DNA of 20,054 nt from a virus. The notes under the pieces were generated by a model, which ran no database searches, was not told the DNA's origin, and was given only the letters and a program-made list of their open reading frames with translations. The stretch's first letter is position 1. Each line of letters starts with the position of its first letter. The DNA is taken from positions 1-20,054 of the IMG/VR virus record IMGVR_UViG_3300010399_000085; one strand, 5' to 3'. This document shows, one piece after another, positions 1 through 8,463 of the stretch. The translations under genes and the position numbers were made by a program.

Positions 1-34
1 CCTAAGTGGCTTGCAGGAAAATTTTGAACCGGCC
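1..34. other. Left edge, no complete gene
   Basis: These 34 bases lie downstream of the last stop codon of the operon in this window. No start codon followed by a usable frame can be judged here. The next tail gene, if there is one, begins beyond the edge. Confidence 0.5.
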
Positions 35-706
35 TTAAAGCTGTTCGAACACTTCCTGAATAATATCAAGGCCGACGAGACAGTAGTTGAAATTACAAGT
101 GTCGACAAGGTTGTTTCCGCCTGCCTGGCGTATACCGACATCGTTACTTGAGGCGTTGCAACCAGTGATGCAGAAATATTCTCCTCGTGAAAGGGATTCT
201 ATTCCCACTTTATTCGCATTGAACGTGCATGCCGTAATCGTTCCACCCAAAGTGCCGTTTGTTTGCGTGTTGGTGTACCCAAATCCAGCCCCAGGAAATC
301 CAGTGAACTGGCATCCGAACGTTTCGGTGTATCCAGCCCCATTAATGTAAATTCCATATTGGCTTGCTCGGCTTGCCGTGTCCTTTCCTTCTCCTTGAAA
401 CTTCAGAAATGAGAACTTCGTGTAGCTACCTGTACTCGTCACCTCGAAAACCTGAGTGTTCGTGGTTGGCTTGAATAGCGGGAACTGTCCGGTGATTTGA
501 ACCTGCTTTGTGAGCTGTATTTTGGCGGCAAGTTTGTACGTCCCTGACGGGAAGTAAAACGTAGTGCCGGCGGGGAATTTATTGATAACGGCTTGTATCA
601 GTGCGTCGTCATTCGAGATGCCATCTCCTTTAACGCCGTAATCTTTGACGTTTACAATCCCCGTATTTAGTTTTGGCCTTGGAAAGGCGTATAATCCTAC
701 TTCCAT
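35..706 (-). CDS. Pectate-lyase-like beta-helix tail protein
   Basis: A 223-residue protein that probably forms part of a tailspike or receptor-binding structure. Residues about 18-48 carry the signature VKDYGVKGDG followed by a DD pair, as seen at the start of pectate-lyase-superfamily (Pectate_lyase_3) domains in many phage tailspikes. The rest has the short beta-strand turns and N/G-rich rungs of a right-handed beta-helix (for example TITACTFNANKVGIES and NLVDTCNFNYCLVGLDI). Such domains often bind or cleave surface polysaccharide, but no catalytic residues can be assigned here. It starts three bases after the stop of the upstream gene and is the last gene in view, in the usual place for adhesion proteins. 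The final residues (IIQEVFEQL) break the rung pattern and both other minus-strand frames stay open to the edge, so a truncated or frameshifted C-terminus is possible. Fold call fairly sure, enzyme activity unknown. Confidence 0.75.
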   Translation of the reverse strand: MEVGLYAFPRPKLNTGIVNVKDYGVKGDGISNDDALIQAVINKFPAGTTFYFPSGTYKLAAKIQLTKQVQITGQFPLFKPTTNTQVFEVTSTGSYTKFSFLKFQGEGKDTASRASQYGIYINGAGYTETFGCQFTGFPGAGFGYTNTQTNGTLGGTITACTFNANKVGIESLSRGEYFCITGCNASSNDVGIRQAGGNNLVDTCNFNYCLVGLDIIQEVFEQL

Positions 707-709
707 AAA

Positions 710-1138
710 TTAAGCTGTAAAGTCTCCACCTTCTGCGATTACATCGTGATCATCGGATGCCGAAGCCCGGATACCCATGGTCACGCCGATCAAGTGTGTT
801 GTATCCTTCAAGAAAATTCGGTTTGGATACGTGAATACCCTCTTTGCGCCGGCCGCTGTTTGGGACGACGTTAGTCCGCTTTCAGCAAGTTCGTCGTACA
901 GATACCATGTTGTGCCTGTGTCTATGGATCGCCATACCCGCATGACGTTGTTCGCGCTGGCTCCGACCGTGGCCTGAGCTGACATGAACGTGATTTGGTC
1001 GCACCTACTACCGTCCGCCGCCCCGGCCATTATTGTAGTGATCGTTCCAGACCCATCCCGGGCGGTGTTCGCGGCTGTCAGTGTTGCCACTCCTACTTTT
1101 GGAATGCGGGTAAATATTGCGCTTGTGTTCGTTGCCAT
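710..1138 (-). CDS. Small tail-associated structural protein
   Basis: A 142-residue protein of unknown function between the tail fibre and the beta-helix protein, with three-base gaps on both sides. The sequence is rich in T, A and G with alternating hydrophobic residues, consistent with a single beta-sandwich: an early DGSGTI segment, a central SANNVMRVWRSIDTGTTWYLYDEL segment split by a turn, then an FTYPNRIFLKDTTHLIGV segment. Similar small beta-rich proteins are common beside phage tail fibres, where they may act as fibre tips, decoration or fibre chaperones. There is no signal peptide or transmembrane segment. The position makes a virion role likely; anything more specific would be a guess. 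Confidence 0.7.
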   Translation of the reverse strand: MATNTSAIFTRIPKVGVATLTAANTARDGSGTITTIMAGAADGSRCDQITFMSAQATVGASANNVMRVWRSIDTGTTWYLYDELAESGLTSSQTAAGAKRVFTYPNRIFLKDTTHLIGVTMGIRASASDDHDVIAEGGDFTA

Positions 1139-1141
1139 GAT

Positions 1142-2617
1142 TTATTTGAAGTTTTGGTATGCGTAAATTTTTGTTACTGAGTTGATGCCGGCTATCGCGG
1201 TGGCTACAGCCTTTTGAGAAGGTACGAGTAAATCGCTATTAGCGGCGAAGGTTGAATCGGTGTCTATGTTGCTCACGCCGATCAGCCATTTTATGGTTGT
1301 TGTTGCGCCATCATAGTACCACGAAAGATCATAGAACACGTTTATTCCATCGGGGAATACGTATGTTGTCAATGATCCAGCATCGGTGACTGAACCGGCC
1401 GGGAATGTAACCGTGATTGCACCGGAAACGCCAGCTTTAACGACAAGCAATCCAGACGCGCCAGATTTTAAATTAGTCATGGCCAGCGTGCGCGTTGTGG
1501 CACCCATAGTCCACTTTGCTATCGGATTCTGAAGGCCCAATGTATCCCAGGTGGTTGTCGCGCCATCGGTTAATACAGTGAAGTCGATATAGACCTGCTC
1601 GTAACGAAGCGAGTCACCTGCAGCGGAACCTGCAGCAAGGCCAGTATTTTTTTGAGTGCCGCCAAATGCAAGGTTGCCCGTCATCGTGTCACCTGCTTTA
1701 TTCACGGGCACGTATGTCAGATTTGACTCAATCCGAGACCAGTTTGCTTGTGTATTGCCAGGAGTGTCAATATTGGCAAAAATGAGGTCTCCAGGAGTAA
1801 CTACCTGTCCAGTTGGAAGAGTGCCCCCGACTGAGATATACCATGCATCAGCCTTCAGGACAGCACCAGCAGTACCGGAACCAGGGTTAGGGCTTGCGCT
1901 CGTAGGGTAAGCTCCGCCGCTAGCGTCAAAAGTACCTCGAATGTCAAGCAAGCCAGCCAGGGCAGCCTGAACAAAAGCTGTCGTTGCAAACTGAGTTGTA
2001 CTTGTGCCAAAAGAAGCCGTCGGGCCTGATGGCGTGCCGGTGAATATGGGCGAATCCAATGGAGCCTTTTCTGTGTCTAGCTCGTTAAGGGCAGCCTGGG
2101 TATCCGTTGAGGACAATCCGCCCGCCGGTGTTGTGCCGATGTCAGCAGCGGTCAAGACAACTGATGGGCCAACGTCACCATTGACAGACGTTATCGTTCC
2201 ACCTCCACCTCCACCCCCGCCTGAAGGAGCGTAAATCCAAACTTTAGGATTTGTCGAGGCGTTAAAGTCATTCGGACGTGCAACATCAGGAAGTGATTCG
2301 GCGTCAGTTCCGGTGACAAGTTGATAAACTTTCAGATTGTTGGAGTCTCCGGTATCTCTGAATGCAATCATTACGCCTATCAAAACAGAACTTGATCCGG
2401 CCGTTACAATGGCTTTTAGATTGGCAATCGTGTTGATTCCGGGGGCGAGACCTTTAGCACCAGCATAGGCGTCATCCGTCAAATTAAAAAATGACTCCTC
2501 TGTTCTTTCAACAAGATCCCTAAGATCATCCGATCCAATATCTTTTGTCGTATTAGTTTTAAACTTACCACTTGAGGGGTCGTTGAATTCTGCTACGTAT
2601 GCCGTTCCTGTTGCCAT
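1142..2617 (-). CDS. Tail fibre protein
   Basis: A 491-residue modular tail fibre. Residues 1-130 look like an attachment region with a conserved LPDVARPNDF segment near 109-118. A run of eight glycines at 133-140 acts as a hinge. It is followed by TITSVNGDVGPSVVLTAADIG, and then a classic phage fibre repeat near residues 184-220 (EKAPLDSPIFTGTP and TTQFATTAFVQAAL). A second familiar fibre motif, AGDTMTGNLAFGG plus GLAAGSAAGDSLRYEQ, lies in the middle. The C-terminal third is beta-rich and ends in a short helical stretch. These motifs are typical of trimeric fibres that contact the host surface. The start ATG is one base beyond the stop of the preceding 63-residue gene. The call as a fibre is firm; the receptor is unknown. 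Confidence 0.88.
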   Translation of the reverse strand: MATGTAYVAEFNDPSSGKFKTNTTKDIGSDDLRDLVERTEESFFNLTDDAYAGAKGLAPGINTIANLKAIVTAGSSSVLIGVMIAFRDTGDSNNLKVYQLVTGTDAESLPDVARPNDFNASTNPKVWIYAPSGGGGGGGGTITSVNGDVGPSVVLTAADIGTTPAGGLSSTDTQAALNELDTEKAPLDSPIFTGTPSGPTASFGTSTTQFATTAFVQAALAGLLDIRGTFDASGGAYPTSASPNPGSGTAGAVLKADAWYISVGGTLPTGQVVTPGDLIFANIDTPGNTQANWSRIESNLTYVPVNKAGDTMTGNLAFGGTQKNTGLAAGSAAGDSLRYEQVYIDFTVLTDGATTTWDTLGLQNPIAKWTMGATTRTLAMTNLKSGASGLLVVKAGVSGAITVTFPAGSVTDAGSLTTYVFPDGINVFYDLSWYYDGATTTIKWLIGVSNIDTDSTFAANSDLLVPSQKAVATAIAGINSVTKIYAYQNFK

Positions 2618-2618
2618 T

Positions 2619-2810
2619 TTATCCTATGTTAAAATCGTTCGAAAACTCATCTTCATTAAACTCACCGCCGACTGATTCGAATTGCGTCACCACCGAACCA
2701 GAGAATACATTGCTATTTAAAATCACATCACCATCAAACACATTTCCTGATAGATTCACGTCATCTGAAAAAACATTCGCGCTCAGTATCGTGTTTGCCT
2801 CCGAAATCAT
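2619..2810 (-). CDS. 63-residue repeat protein with conserved C-terminal tag
   Basis: A tiny tail-region protein of unknown function. Residues 12-44 hold three tandem 11-residue units that each begin NVF (NVFSDDVNLSG, NVFDGDVILNS, NVFSGSVVTQF), suggesting three rungs of a short beta-solenoid. The C-terminus, GEFNEDEFSNDFNIG, nearly repeats the last residues of the 1102-residue tail-tip protein (GEFHEDEFSDDFNTGS). The start overlaps the stop of the upstream gene by four bases (ATGA), and the fibre gene starts just after it, which supports it as real despite its size. A connector between the tail tip and the fibre is one possibility, inferred only from position and the shared tag. Confidence 0.7.
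   Translation of the reverse strand: MISEANTILSANVFSDDVNLSGNVFDGDVILNSNVFSGSVVTQFESVGGEFNEDEFSNDFNIG
2621..2666 (-). repeat. Direct repeat copy A (3' end of 63-residue gene)
   Basis: This 46-base stretch matches 3165-3210 at 39 of 46 positions by eye. It encodes the acidic C-terminal tag GEFNEDEFSNDFNIG plus the stop. Roughly half of the differences are at silent positions, suggesting the peptide is selected. Confidence 0.75.
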
Positions 2811-3160
2811 TCCACAGTAAATATTTCAAACTCGTCTATATCCCTTAACTCTTGATCTTCATCAAACTCAGCGTCTGCCTGCTCCATAGATAATTTCATC
2901 GTAACAGGCCCTTCTTTAAATCGATCACTCAGTGTTTTTGTAATCTCTACCTCTACCTGCGAAGGGATGAGCCCTTCGCGTATCTCCGCATGAATAGGGT
3001 CTTGCTCTGGCGTCATGATGTACTCTGCCATCACTATACCGAATTGCTTAATCTGAGCCGATAGATAAACCAGCGATGAAAGCAACACCGGCGTAGTTCC
3101 GTTGGACGCAAGTAGGTTTCTTCTTATCAGGGCGTTCTCGCCTCTAATTATTGTTGGCAT
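2807..3160 (-). CDS. Baseplate-like small tail protein
   Basis: A 117-residue protein. The start ATG shares one base with the TAA stop of the tail-tip gene (TAATG), and its own stop forms an ATGA overlap with the next gene. The N-terminal part (RGENALIRRNLLASNGTTPVLLSSL, split by a turn) followed by SAQIKQFGIV and a hydrophobic/acidic alternation resembles the immunoglobulin-like N-terminal domain of BppU-type baseplate upper proteins, which carry fibres; this is a weak resemblance judged by eye. The C-terminal 25 residues are strongly acidic (AEFDEDQELRDIDEFEIF). No signal peptide or membrane segment. A fibre-attachment role fits its place directly before the fibre genes but is an inference. 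Confidence 0.7.
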   Translation of the reverse strand: MPTIIRGENALIRRNLLASNGTTPVLLSSLVYLSAQIKQFGIVMAEYIMTPEQDPIHAEIREGLIPSQVEVEITKTLSDRFKEGPVTMKLSMEQADAEFDEDQELRDIDEFEIFTVE

Positions 3161-6100
3161 TATGATCCTGTGTTAAAGTCGTCCGAAAATTCGTCTTCAT
3201 GAAACTCGCCTGAAGCCACCGGCTCCCCATCTTCTCCAGCGATAATTCTTATTAAGTCGACTTGGTAACTTGCCTGCTTCGCGTCAAACTCGTAAGTCAT
3301 CGCGATGTATCGGCTTAAATCAATATTGTTCCTTATGCAGTGAATGAAGTGGTAGACCACATCGCTTATCATTCGTCCTGAAAGTGCTTTGGCGGGGTCG
3401 CTGAACTGACCCACATAGTCATCCAAAAGCAATTCGCCTAAATACTTTTCTTCTGCAACTCCGTCGCGTGCCCATTTATTTGTCGGCGTACCATCCTCTA
3501 ATCTAAAATACCCTCTATACAGATTGGCAGCATTTGGAATGTTTACGATGTCTCCAAGGATGATTTCTTTTTCGAAAGTTGACTTTATCAGTTTGCTAAC
3601 TTCATGTTCGAAGGTAAGTGTTTCTGAAGGGTCAAGATTTACACCTTGGCTTGTCCAGGGCAGATAGGCAATAGATACATTATCTATCAAAAATCTTTGG
3701 ACTAGCCCAGTAAAGGCTCCAATGTTTACAATCTTATCTAACTTCCATAAATATCCAGCCCCAGAAAATGTATTTGGCCTTACTATATTTGGAAGATCCT
3801 CAGCCTCAGTTGAATATTCTGATTTATAATAATATGTATTTGAGTCAGAATCTTCAGCGACTAAACGTTGTAGCCCTTGAGGCTCCAGATAAGCATCCAG
3901 GTCAAAAGTTTTTAAATCAGTAATATCTTCAAAATCTCTCCCATTATGATTATGCATATAAAAGGAGATTTGAATTTTGCCGCTTCCAATAGGTGCGCCG
4001 TTGTTACTAGCCAATGCCGTTACATCCAGTGTTTGGAATGATCCGTAGTCAGTTACATAAATTTCATTCTTGTACGGTGTTGATTCCCACTTATTGAATC
4101 CTGGATCATCATTGTAGTTTATGAAGTAAATGCTTGTCAGTCCGTCGTCACTTGTTATCTTCAATTCCCATGAAATCCTGATCCAAGGGACATTGTTTGT
4201 CGGCAATACCTGATATTGAAATTTGATTCTTATTTGATCTGGTGCCCCCCCTTCAAAAGGGACCTCTACGGAATAAAGTTTACTATCATTTTGAAGCCCA
4301 GTGGCCCTTGTATAATCAGCAAAAAATGCTCCCGTGCTTTCGCCATTGTCAACCTTCTGCAATCCATAAGTGATCCCTGGCTGGTTAATGATGAAGTTCC
4401 AGTTCTTAAACATTTTATTCCCCGACCCAAGATCGACTAAATCATCCTCTTCAAATCTACCCTCATCGATCAGATTTCCATCTTTACCAAGATTTTGGGT
4501 TATTGTGAACTTGCCATAATTACGAAGGAATGAAAGCACCTGAGATTTATCTCGCCATGCCAAACGATTAGTGTCTGATGGATACTTCAATTCGAGCAAC
4601 GGGTCAAGCGTTCCGTAGCTTTCATAATTTCCGTTGTAATCGAACTGTCTGAAGTTGATCGTTCTTACGCGGTCAGATTTACGAACGATCCACCAATAAC
4701 CCATGGACTGGAATATTTCGCCGCGAATCGTATCCGCGAATGATTGCAAAACTTTGTCGCAAGTTGTCGGCGTGCCTTTGCTGTCAAGATAAATCCTTGA
4801 GTCAACATAGAGTTGGTCGAATGGGTCCTCGCTGAAAACAACGGCCGGTCCAGTTAATGGAAAGTCATGAATCCTCATGGTCATTCCTGTTCCGCTATTC
4901 ACCTCAGCTACTATCCCAACTTTAGCCACCCTGACAGGGGCGGTTGCCCCATATGGGTAACTGATATTAAAATCAAACGAAACGAATTCTGTAGTTGTAG
5001 GATTACCCAACAATACTCCAAATTCATCATAAAAATTATAATGTAAATTAAGACTATCACCGGGAGCGAATCCGGATGATTGCCGATTGATCATGTATGA
5101 ATATGCACCGGGTTGAGATGAGATAGGCAAATTGTAAGTATACTCTTTGCTTGATCCCGTAGTTAGTGTTGTGTAAATCTCTGCGCCATCCAAAATCCAA
5201 TCATCTCCAGAGCCCTGGTTTGTCCATCCAGGATCATTAAGAGGTGGTAAAAACTGAATATTTCCTGATTCGTTTTTGTCCATTCCTTCGTCAAAGACAT
5301 TTATGGTTGATCTGATTGGCAATTGTAGTCCTGTCAACTTGAAAATATCTGCCATAATCTTCATCACACGAAGATTACCTTTGAACTTGTTGCCGCTGTC
5401 ATCAACGAAATCATAGTTTTTCATTTCGCCTAGGCCACAAGTTGCTGTAACCGACACCTCGAAAGGCTCGTGGATATATGGTTCCGTGTAGAATTCATTG
5501 AGTATGAATCCGATAAAGAATGGCTGAGGATCATTATCCACATAGTAGATGACCTTGAACTTTCTGTCATCCGGTCCGAACAATTCAGCGAACTTTCCGG
5601 GAGTCTCAGACATTAAAGTCAGCGTTATCTCGGCCGGATAAATGACAATGTTAGGATCATTCGCATTTCCGTTGTAGCGCAGTAGGATAGGAGTTGCTCC
5701 CTCGTATATTTCTTCCAATTCTCCTTCGTACCCTCGTTCCAGAATATCTACCCTGTGATGTTTTTGGCTTTCTTCCAAGAGATCGTCAAACTCCATCCGG
5801 TACTTAATTCCATATTCTGGTTTAAATTCCAGGTTGATTAGGATGTTATCCAGGCACCCGATAGGGTCTTTCGCGTAGACCGTGTATAGGCCTGAGGCGA
5901 GTCCTGTAAAATCGCCGGTTAATTGACCCTCTGTGTTATAATCGAAATCGGCGTTTAGTGCGAATTTTGGGACTCCATTTGAAGTGGTAGCGGTGACATG
6001 TATTTGCCCGTCTGTGGAAACTGCTGTTGTTGGCCTGACCACTGTGTAAATGCTCGAGAACTCAAGATCACAAACCGGTGTGTACTGGCATTCAGCCGCA

Positions 6101-6468
6101 CCAGGGATGTAAGACATGGCCCCATAAGGGAAATTACCAACCGGCGAGAATTTCACTAGCGTGGTTAAATCACAGCGCTGATAGTACGGCTGAGGTGTGA
6201 TGATAGTGGCTACTCCACCATACCCAGTAATGAATGTTCCAACGCTGGCATTGAAATAGAGATCGGGGCCGCTTATAATCGGACCTCCCCCAAGCAATCC
6301 GGTATCCGGGTCTGTCCCAGAATGAAGCTCGATGGAAACGACATCGGTAATGTCGTCGATAATAATATGCACAAATAGGCCGATAGTCCAATCAATAGGA
6401 CCCGATTCCGTGTACCATGTGGCGGCAAATCCTGTGTCAATGCGATATATTAAAACCGGCGTCCTCAC
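3160..6468 (-). CDS. Tail-tip / baseplate hub protein with SprB-like repeat
   Basis: A 1102-residue protein immediately after the tape measure (ATGA overlap at 6465-6468), the usual place for distal-tail and tail-associated proteins; no separate Dit gene is seen, so it may cover both roles. Residues about 133-214 resemble an SprB repeat (DGQIHVTATTSNGVPKF, then FTGLASGLYTVYAKDPIGC). Residues about 221-350 match the hub-like region common in Bacteroidota phages (IKYRMEFDDL, HHRVDILERGYEGELEEI, PFFIGFILNEFYTEPYI, VSVTATCGLGEMKNY). A beta-rich middle, probably including carbohydrate-binding-like folds, follows. Near residues 885-915 is an EDLPNIVRPNTF segment like one in the fibre. The protein ends in the acidic tag GEFHEDEFSDDFNTGS. 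It probably closes the tail tube and starts host contact. Family call strong, domain borders approximate. Confidence 0.82.
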   Translation of the reverse strand: MRTPVLIYRIDTGFAATWYTESGPIDWTIGLFVHIIIDDITDVVSIELHSGTDPDTGLLGGGPIISGPDLYFNASVGTFITGYGGVATIITPQPYYQRCDLTTLVKFSPVGNFPYGAMSYIPGAAECQYTPVCDLEFSSIYTVVRPTTAVSTDGQIHVTATTSNGVPKFALNADFDYNTEGQLTGDFTGLASGLYTVYAKDPIGCLDNILINLEFKPEYGIKYRMEFDDLLEESQKHHRVDILERGYEGELEEIYEGATPILLRYNGNANDPNIVIYPAEITLTLMSETPGKFAELFGPDDRKFKVIYYVDNDPQPFFIGFILNEFYTEPYIHEPFEVSVTATCGLGEMKNYDFVDDSGNKFKGNLRVMKIMADIFKLTGLQLPIRSTINVFDEGMDKNESGNIQFLPPLNDPGWTNQGSGDDWILDGAEIYTTLTTGSSKEYTYNLPISSQPGAYSYMINRQSSGFAPGDSLNLHYNFYDEFGVLLGNPTTTEFVSFDFNISYPYGATAPVRVAKVGIVAEVNSGTGMTMRIHDFPLTGPAVVFSEDPFDQLYVDSRIYLDSKGTPTTCDKVLQSFADTIRGEIFQSMGYWWIVRKSDRVRTINFRQFDYNGNYESYGTLDPLLELKYPSDTNRLAWRDKSQVLSFLRNYGKFTITQNLGKDGNLIDEGRFEEDDLVDLGSGNKMFKNWNFIINQPGITYGLQKVDNGESTGAFFADYTRATGLQNDSKLYSVEVPFEGGAPDQIRIKFQYQVLPTNNVPWIRISWELKITSDDGLTSIYFINYNDDPGFNKWESTPYKNEIYVTDYGSFQTLDVTALASNNGAPIGSGKIQISFYMHNHNGRDFEDITDLKTFDLDAYLEPQGLQRLVAEDSDSNTYYYKSEYSTEAEDLPNIVRPNTFSGAGYLWKLDKIVNIGAFTGLVQRFLIDNVSIAYLPWTSQGVNLDPSETLTFEHEVSKLIKSTFEKEIILGDIVNIPNAANLYRGYFRLEDGTPTNKWARDGVAEEKYLGELLLDDYVGQFSDPAKALSGRMISDVVYHFIHCIRNNIDLSRYIAMTYEFDAKQASYQVDLIRIIAGEDGEPVASGEFHEDEFSDDFNTGS
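3165..3210 (-). repeat. Direct repeat copy B (3' end of tail-tip gene)
   Basis: This is the partner of 2621-2666 and encodes the C-terminal tag GEFHEDEFSDDFNTG of the tail-tip protein. The two copies lie 544 bases apart, each at the extreme 3' end of its gene. Confidence 0.75.
5827..6072 (-). other. SprB-type repeat domain coding segment
   Basis: This segment encodes residues about 133-214 of the tail-tip protein. The pattern is a leading Cys, then DGQIHV, a GVPKFALN turn, FTGLASGLYTVYAKD and GC. This is the layout of SprB repeats, short Ig-like modules abundant in surface adhesins and gliding proteins of Bacteroidota. It is recognised by eye only. Confidence 0.6.
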
Positions 6469-8462
6469 CCTGTTCTACCTGTTTTATTGTTCTGAGAATC
6501 GATTACGGCCACCAACTCGCGACCATTGGCTACGAGTCGGCCGGTAACCACAATATCCTGTTGCTGTCCTACGGGCGAGAATCTGGCCGCCTGTGTTGTT
6601 GCCCGGCCTCCACCAGCAGATGCTGATACACTTCCGCCTGCGCCACCGACAGCAGAAGAGAACAAAGCGGAAATAGCAGCCACGCCTGCAGCAGCCAAAG
6701 CCACAATTACTGGCGGCGGCGCGCCTGTTTTACCGGCTCCTGCGATAGTTCCGGCCAGGGCTTGTTGAAGGAAGAGCTTTATGATCTCCCCCGTAACTTG
6801 TTTTACAGCCTGCAAAACACTTTTTTGACCGCTTATCACATCACCAACTGAATCACCTATAATGCTTCCCGCGCGTGCGGCGGTGTCGGCAAGTTGCTGT
6901 TGTTTTTGTATCTGTTGATCCAGAGCGATTGCTGATGCTGTAGCCGCATCCTGGGCCGCCTGACCGCTCTTTTCGTAGGCCTTTGAAATGCCATCCAGTG
7001 CGTCAACAGCATCTGGAGCCTTGGTTATAATGGCCCCCGCGATGTCGGTATTTGCATTGGCGTCGGATAAAAATGTCAATCCTGACGGCGTGAACGAATT
7101 TCGTGTTGCTTTTTTAAGCGTTCTGGACGGCAACTGATCTGTTAAATGTTTTGATGCCTCGCTCAATGGATGAGAGGCATTAAGTAAATCAAGTTGTTCC
7201 TTTAATGCCTCGATCTGTGCATTGAATCCGGCTATCTCGGTTGTTGAGAATGAGGCTTTCTTTTGATCCTCAAGGTCTTTTAAGCTTAATTCTATGCCTT
7301 GAATTATAGAGGCATTATCTATCAAATCTTGCTTCGCTTTTTCGGCCGCCTGGTGTGCCTTTATCTGGGCTTTAAATGCTTCCTTTTCTGCCTGTCTGTC
7401 TGCCTTAATGCTCTCTACTCGTTTTGTAATGTATGCATTCCATAAAAAAGTAGCTTCTTCGACAGATGCACCTTCTCTGGTTAGCGCTGTTATGAAAGAT
7501 CGTAGGTTTGTTTTAGCATTTGCAATCAGGTCAGTGTTAGATATTTTGTCAAATGGAGCAATGATTTCGCTCACCAATTTATCACCGTTCAATCTGGCGG
7601 TTGCCAATGCATATTCACCAACCGATTGTGAAAGCTCATCAAACCGCTTTATGCCGTAGCTGGCTTTTCTTAATTCAAGCTCATTGCCTAGATTCGCTGT
7701 TACTTTTGTGAGTTGAGTAAGGGATTCAATAATGGCATTCAGAGGCCCCCCAGATAGGTTGCCAACGGTCAACAAAAGATTATCGAATGCATCCCCGAGG
7801 TTAGAAATGCGTCCTCCCAGGGTCTGGGAAATGGCCGCCATAGACCCGCTGACACCTTCGAGGTCTCCCAGGGATAAAATATACTTCCTGATTTCGTCGG
7901 CGGTGAATTTGGTTTGAGTTTCGACCCCTTTGAAGGTAAACTTCACCTGGTCGCCTGATTTTTGGGCACGGATGCCAAATTCCTTCAATCGCTCAAACTC
8001 GCCGGTCTGCGCATCAATGATCGCTTCCGTGAGTTGGTCAAAGCTTTTTCCTGTGGATGATGAAAGGTCCCCAAGTTTACGAAGTTCGTTAGTCGTTGGT
8101 TTGAATCCCTGATTCGCAAGTTTTACAAATGATCCGGTGAGCTCCTGAACGGAAAATGGCGTTTTGGCTGCGAAATCCTTGATGTTGGCCAGGGCCTTTT
8201 GCGCCTCGCTGCCGCTACCGAGGGTATTTGTAAGAACAGCCTCGAACTTTTGGAAATTAGAGGTGACGTCGATGACTTGTTTTGCGATCAGACCGAAACT
8301 TACGGCCCCGATCGCTCCTTTTAATTGACTTGAGACGGTTTCGGCAGTTTTTCCGAATACTCCGAGTTGTTTGTTCGCGGTGGTTAAAGACTTTCCAAAC
8401 TCAGGAGAGACGCCCCCGGAGATCAGAACTGACATGCTGGCCAAAATGTCTCTAAGCGCCAT
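6465..8462 (-). CDS. Tail tape measure protein
   Basis: A 665-residue tape measure protein. It spans the tail lumen, sets tail length and is ejected at infection. Residues about 60-185 match the N-terminal tape-measure domain (TSNFQKFEAVLTNTLGSGSE, AAKTPFSVQELTGSFVKLAN, FDQLTEAIIDAQTGEFERLKEFGI-type segments). Helical, Lys/Glu/Gln-rich stretches follow. An Ala/Gly-rich hydrophobic stretch at about 570-615 could insert in the host membrane. The C-terminus (IVVTGRLVANGRELVAVI) resembles tape-measure ends. By the usual rule of about 0.15 nm per residue, the tail would be near 100 nm, relatively short for a siphovirus. It starts right after the frameshifted chaperone, the standard order, and ends in an ATGA overlap with the tail-tip gene. 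No lysozyme or peptidase domain is seen. Confidence 0.92.
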   Translation of the reverse strand: MALRDILASMSVLISGGVSPEFGKSLTTANKQLGVFGKTAETVSSQLKGAIGAVSFGLIAKQVIDVTSNFQKFEAVLTNTLGSGSEAQKALANIKDFAAKTPFSVQELTGSFVKLANQGFKPTTNELRKLGDLSSSTGKSFDQLTEAIIDAQTGEFERLKEFGIRAQKSGDQVKFTFKGVETQTKFTADEIRKYILSLGDLEGVSGSMAAISQTLGGRISNLGDAFDNLLLTVGNLSGGPLNAIIESLTQLTKVTANLGNELELRKASYGIKRFDELSQSVGEYALATARLNGDKLVSEIIAPFDKISNTDLIANAKTNLRSFITALTREGASVEEATFLWNAYITKRVESIKADRQAEKEAFKAQIKAHQAAEKAKQDLIDNASIIQGIELSLKDLEDQKKASFSTTEIAGFNAQIEALKEQLDLLNASHPLSEASKHLTDQLPSRTLKKATRNSFTPSGLTFLSDANANTDIAGAIITKAPDAVDALDGISKAYEKSGQAAQDAATASAIALDQQIQKQQQLADTAARAGSIIGDSVGDVISGQKSVLQAVKQVTGEIIKLFLQQALAGTIAGAGKTGAPPPVIVALAAAGVAAISALFSSAVGGAGGSVSASAGGGRATTQAARFSPVGQQQDIVVTGRLVANGRELVAVIDSQNNKTGRTG

Positions 8463-8463
8463 T

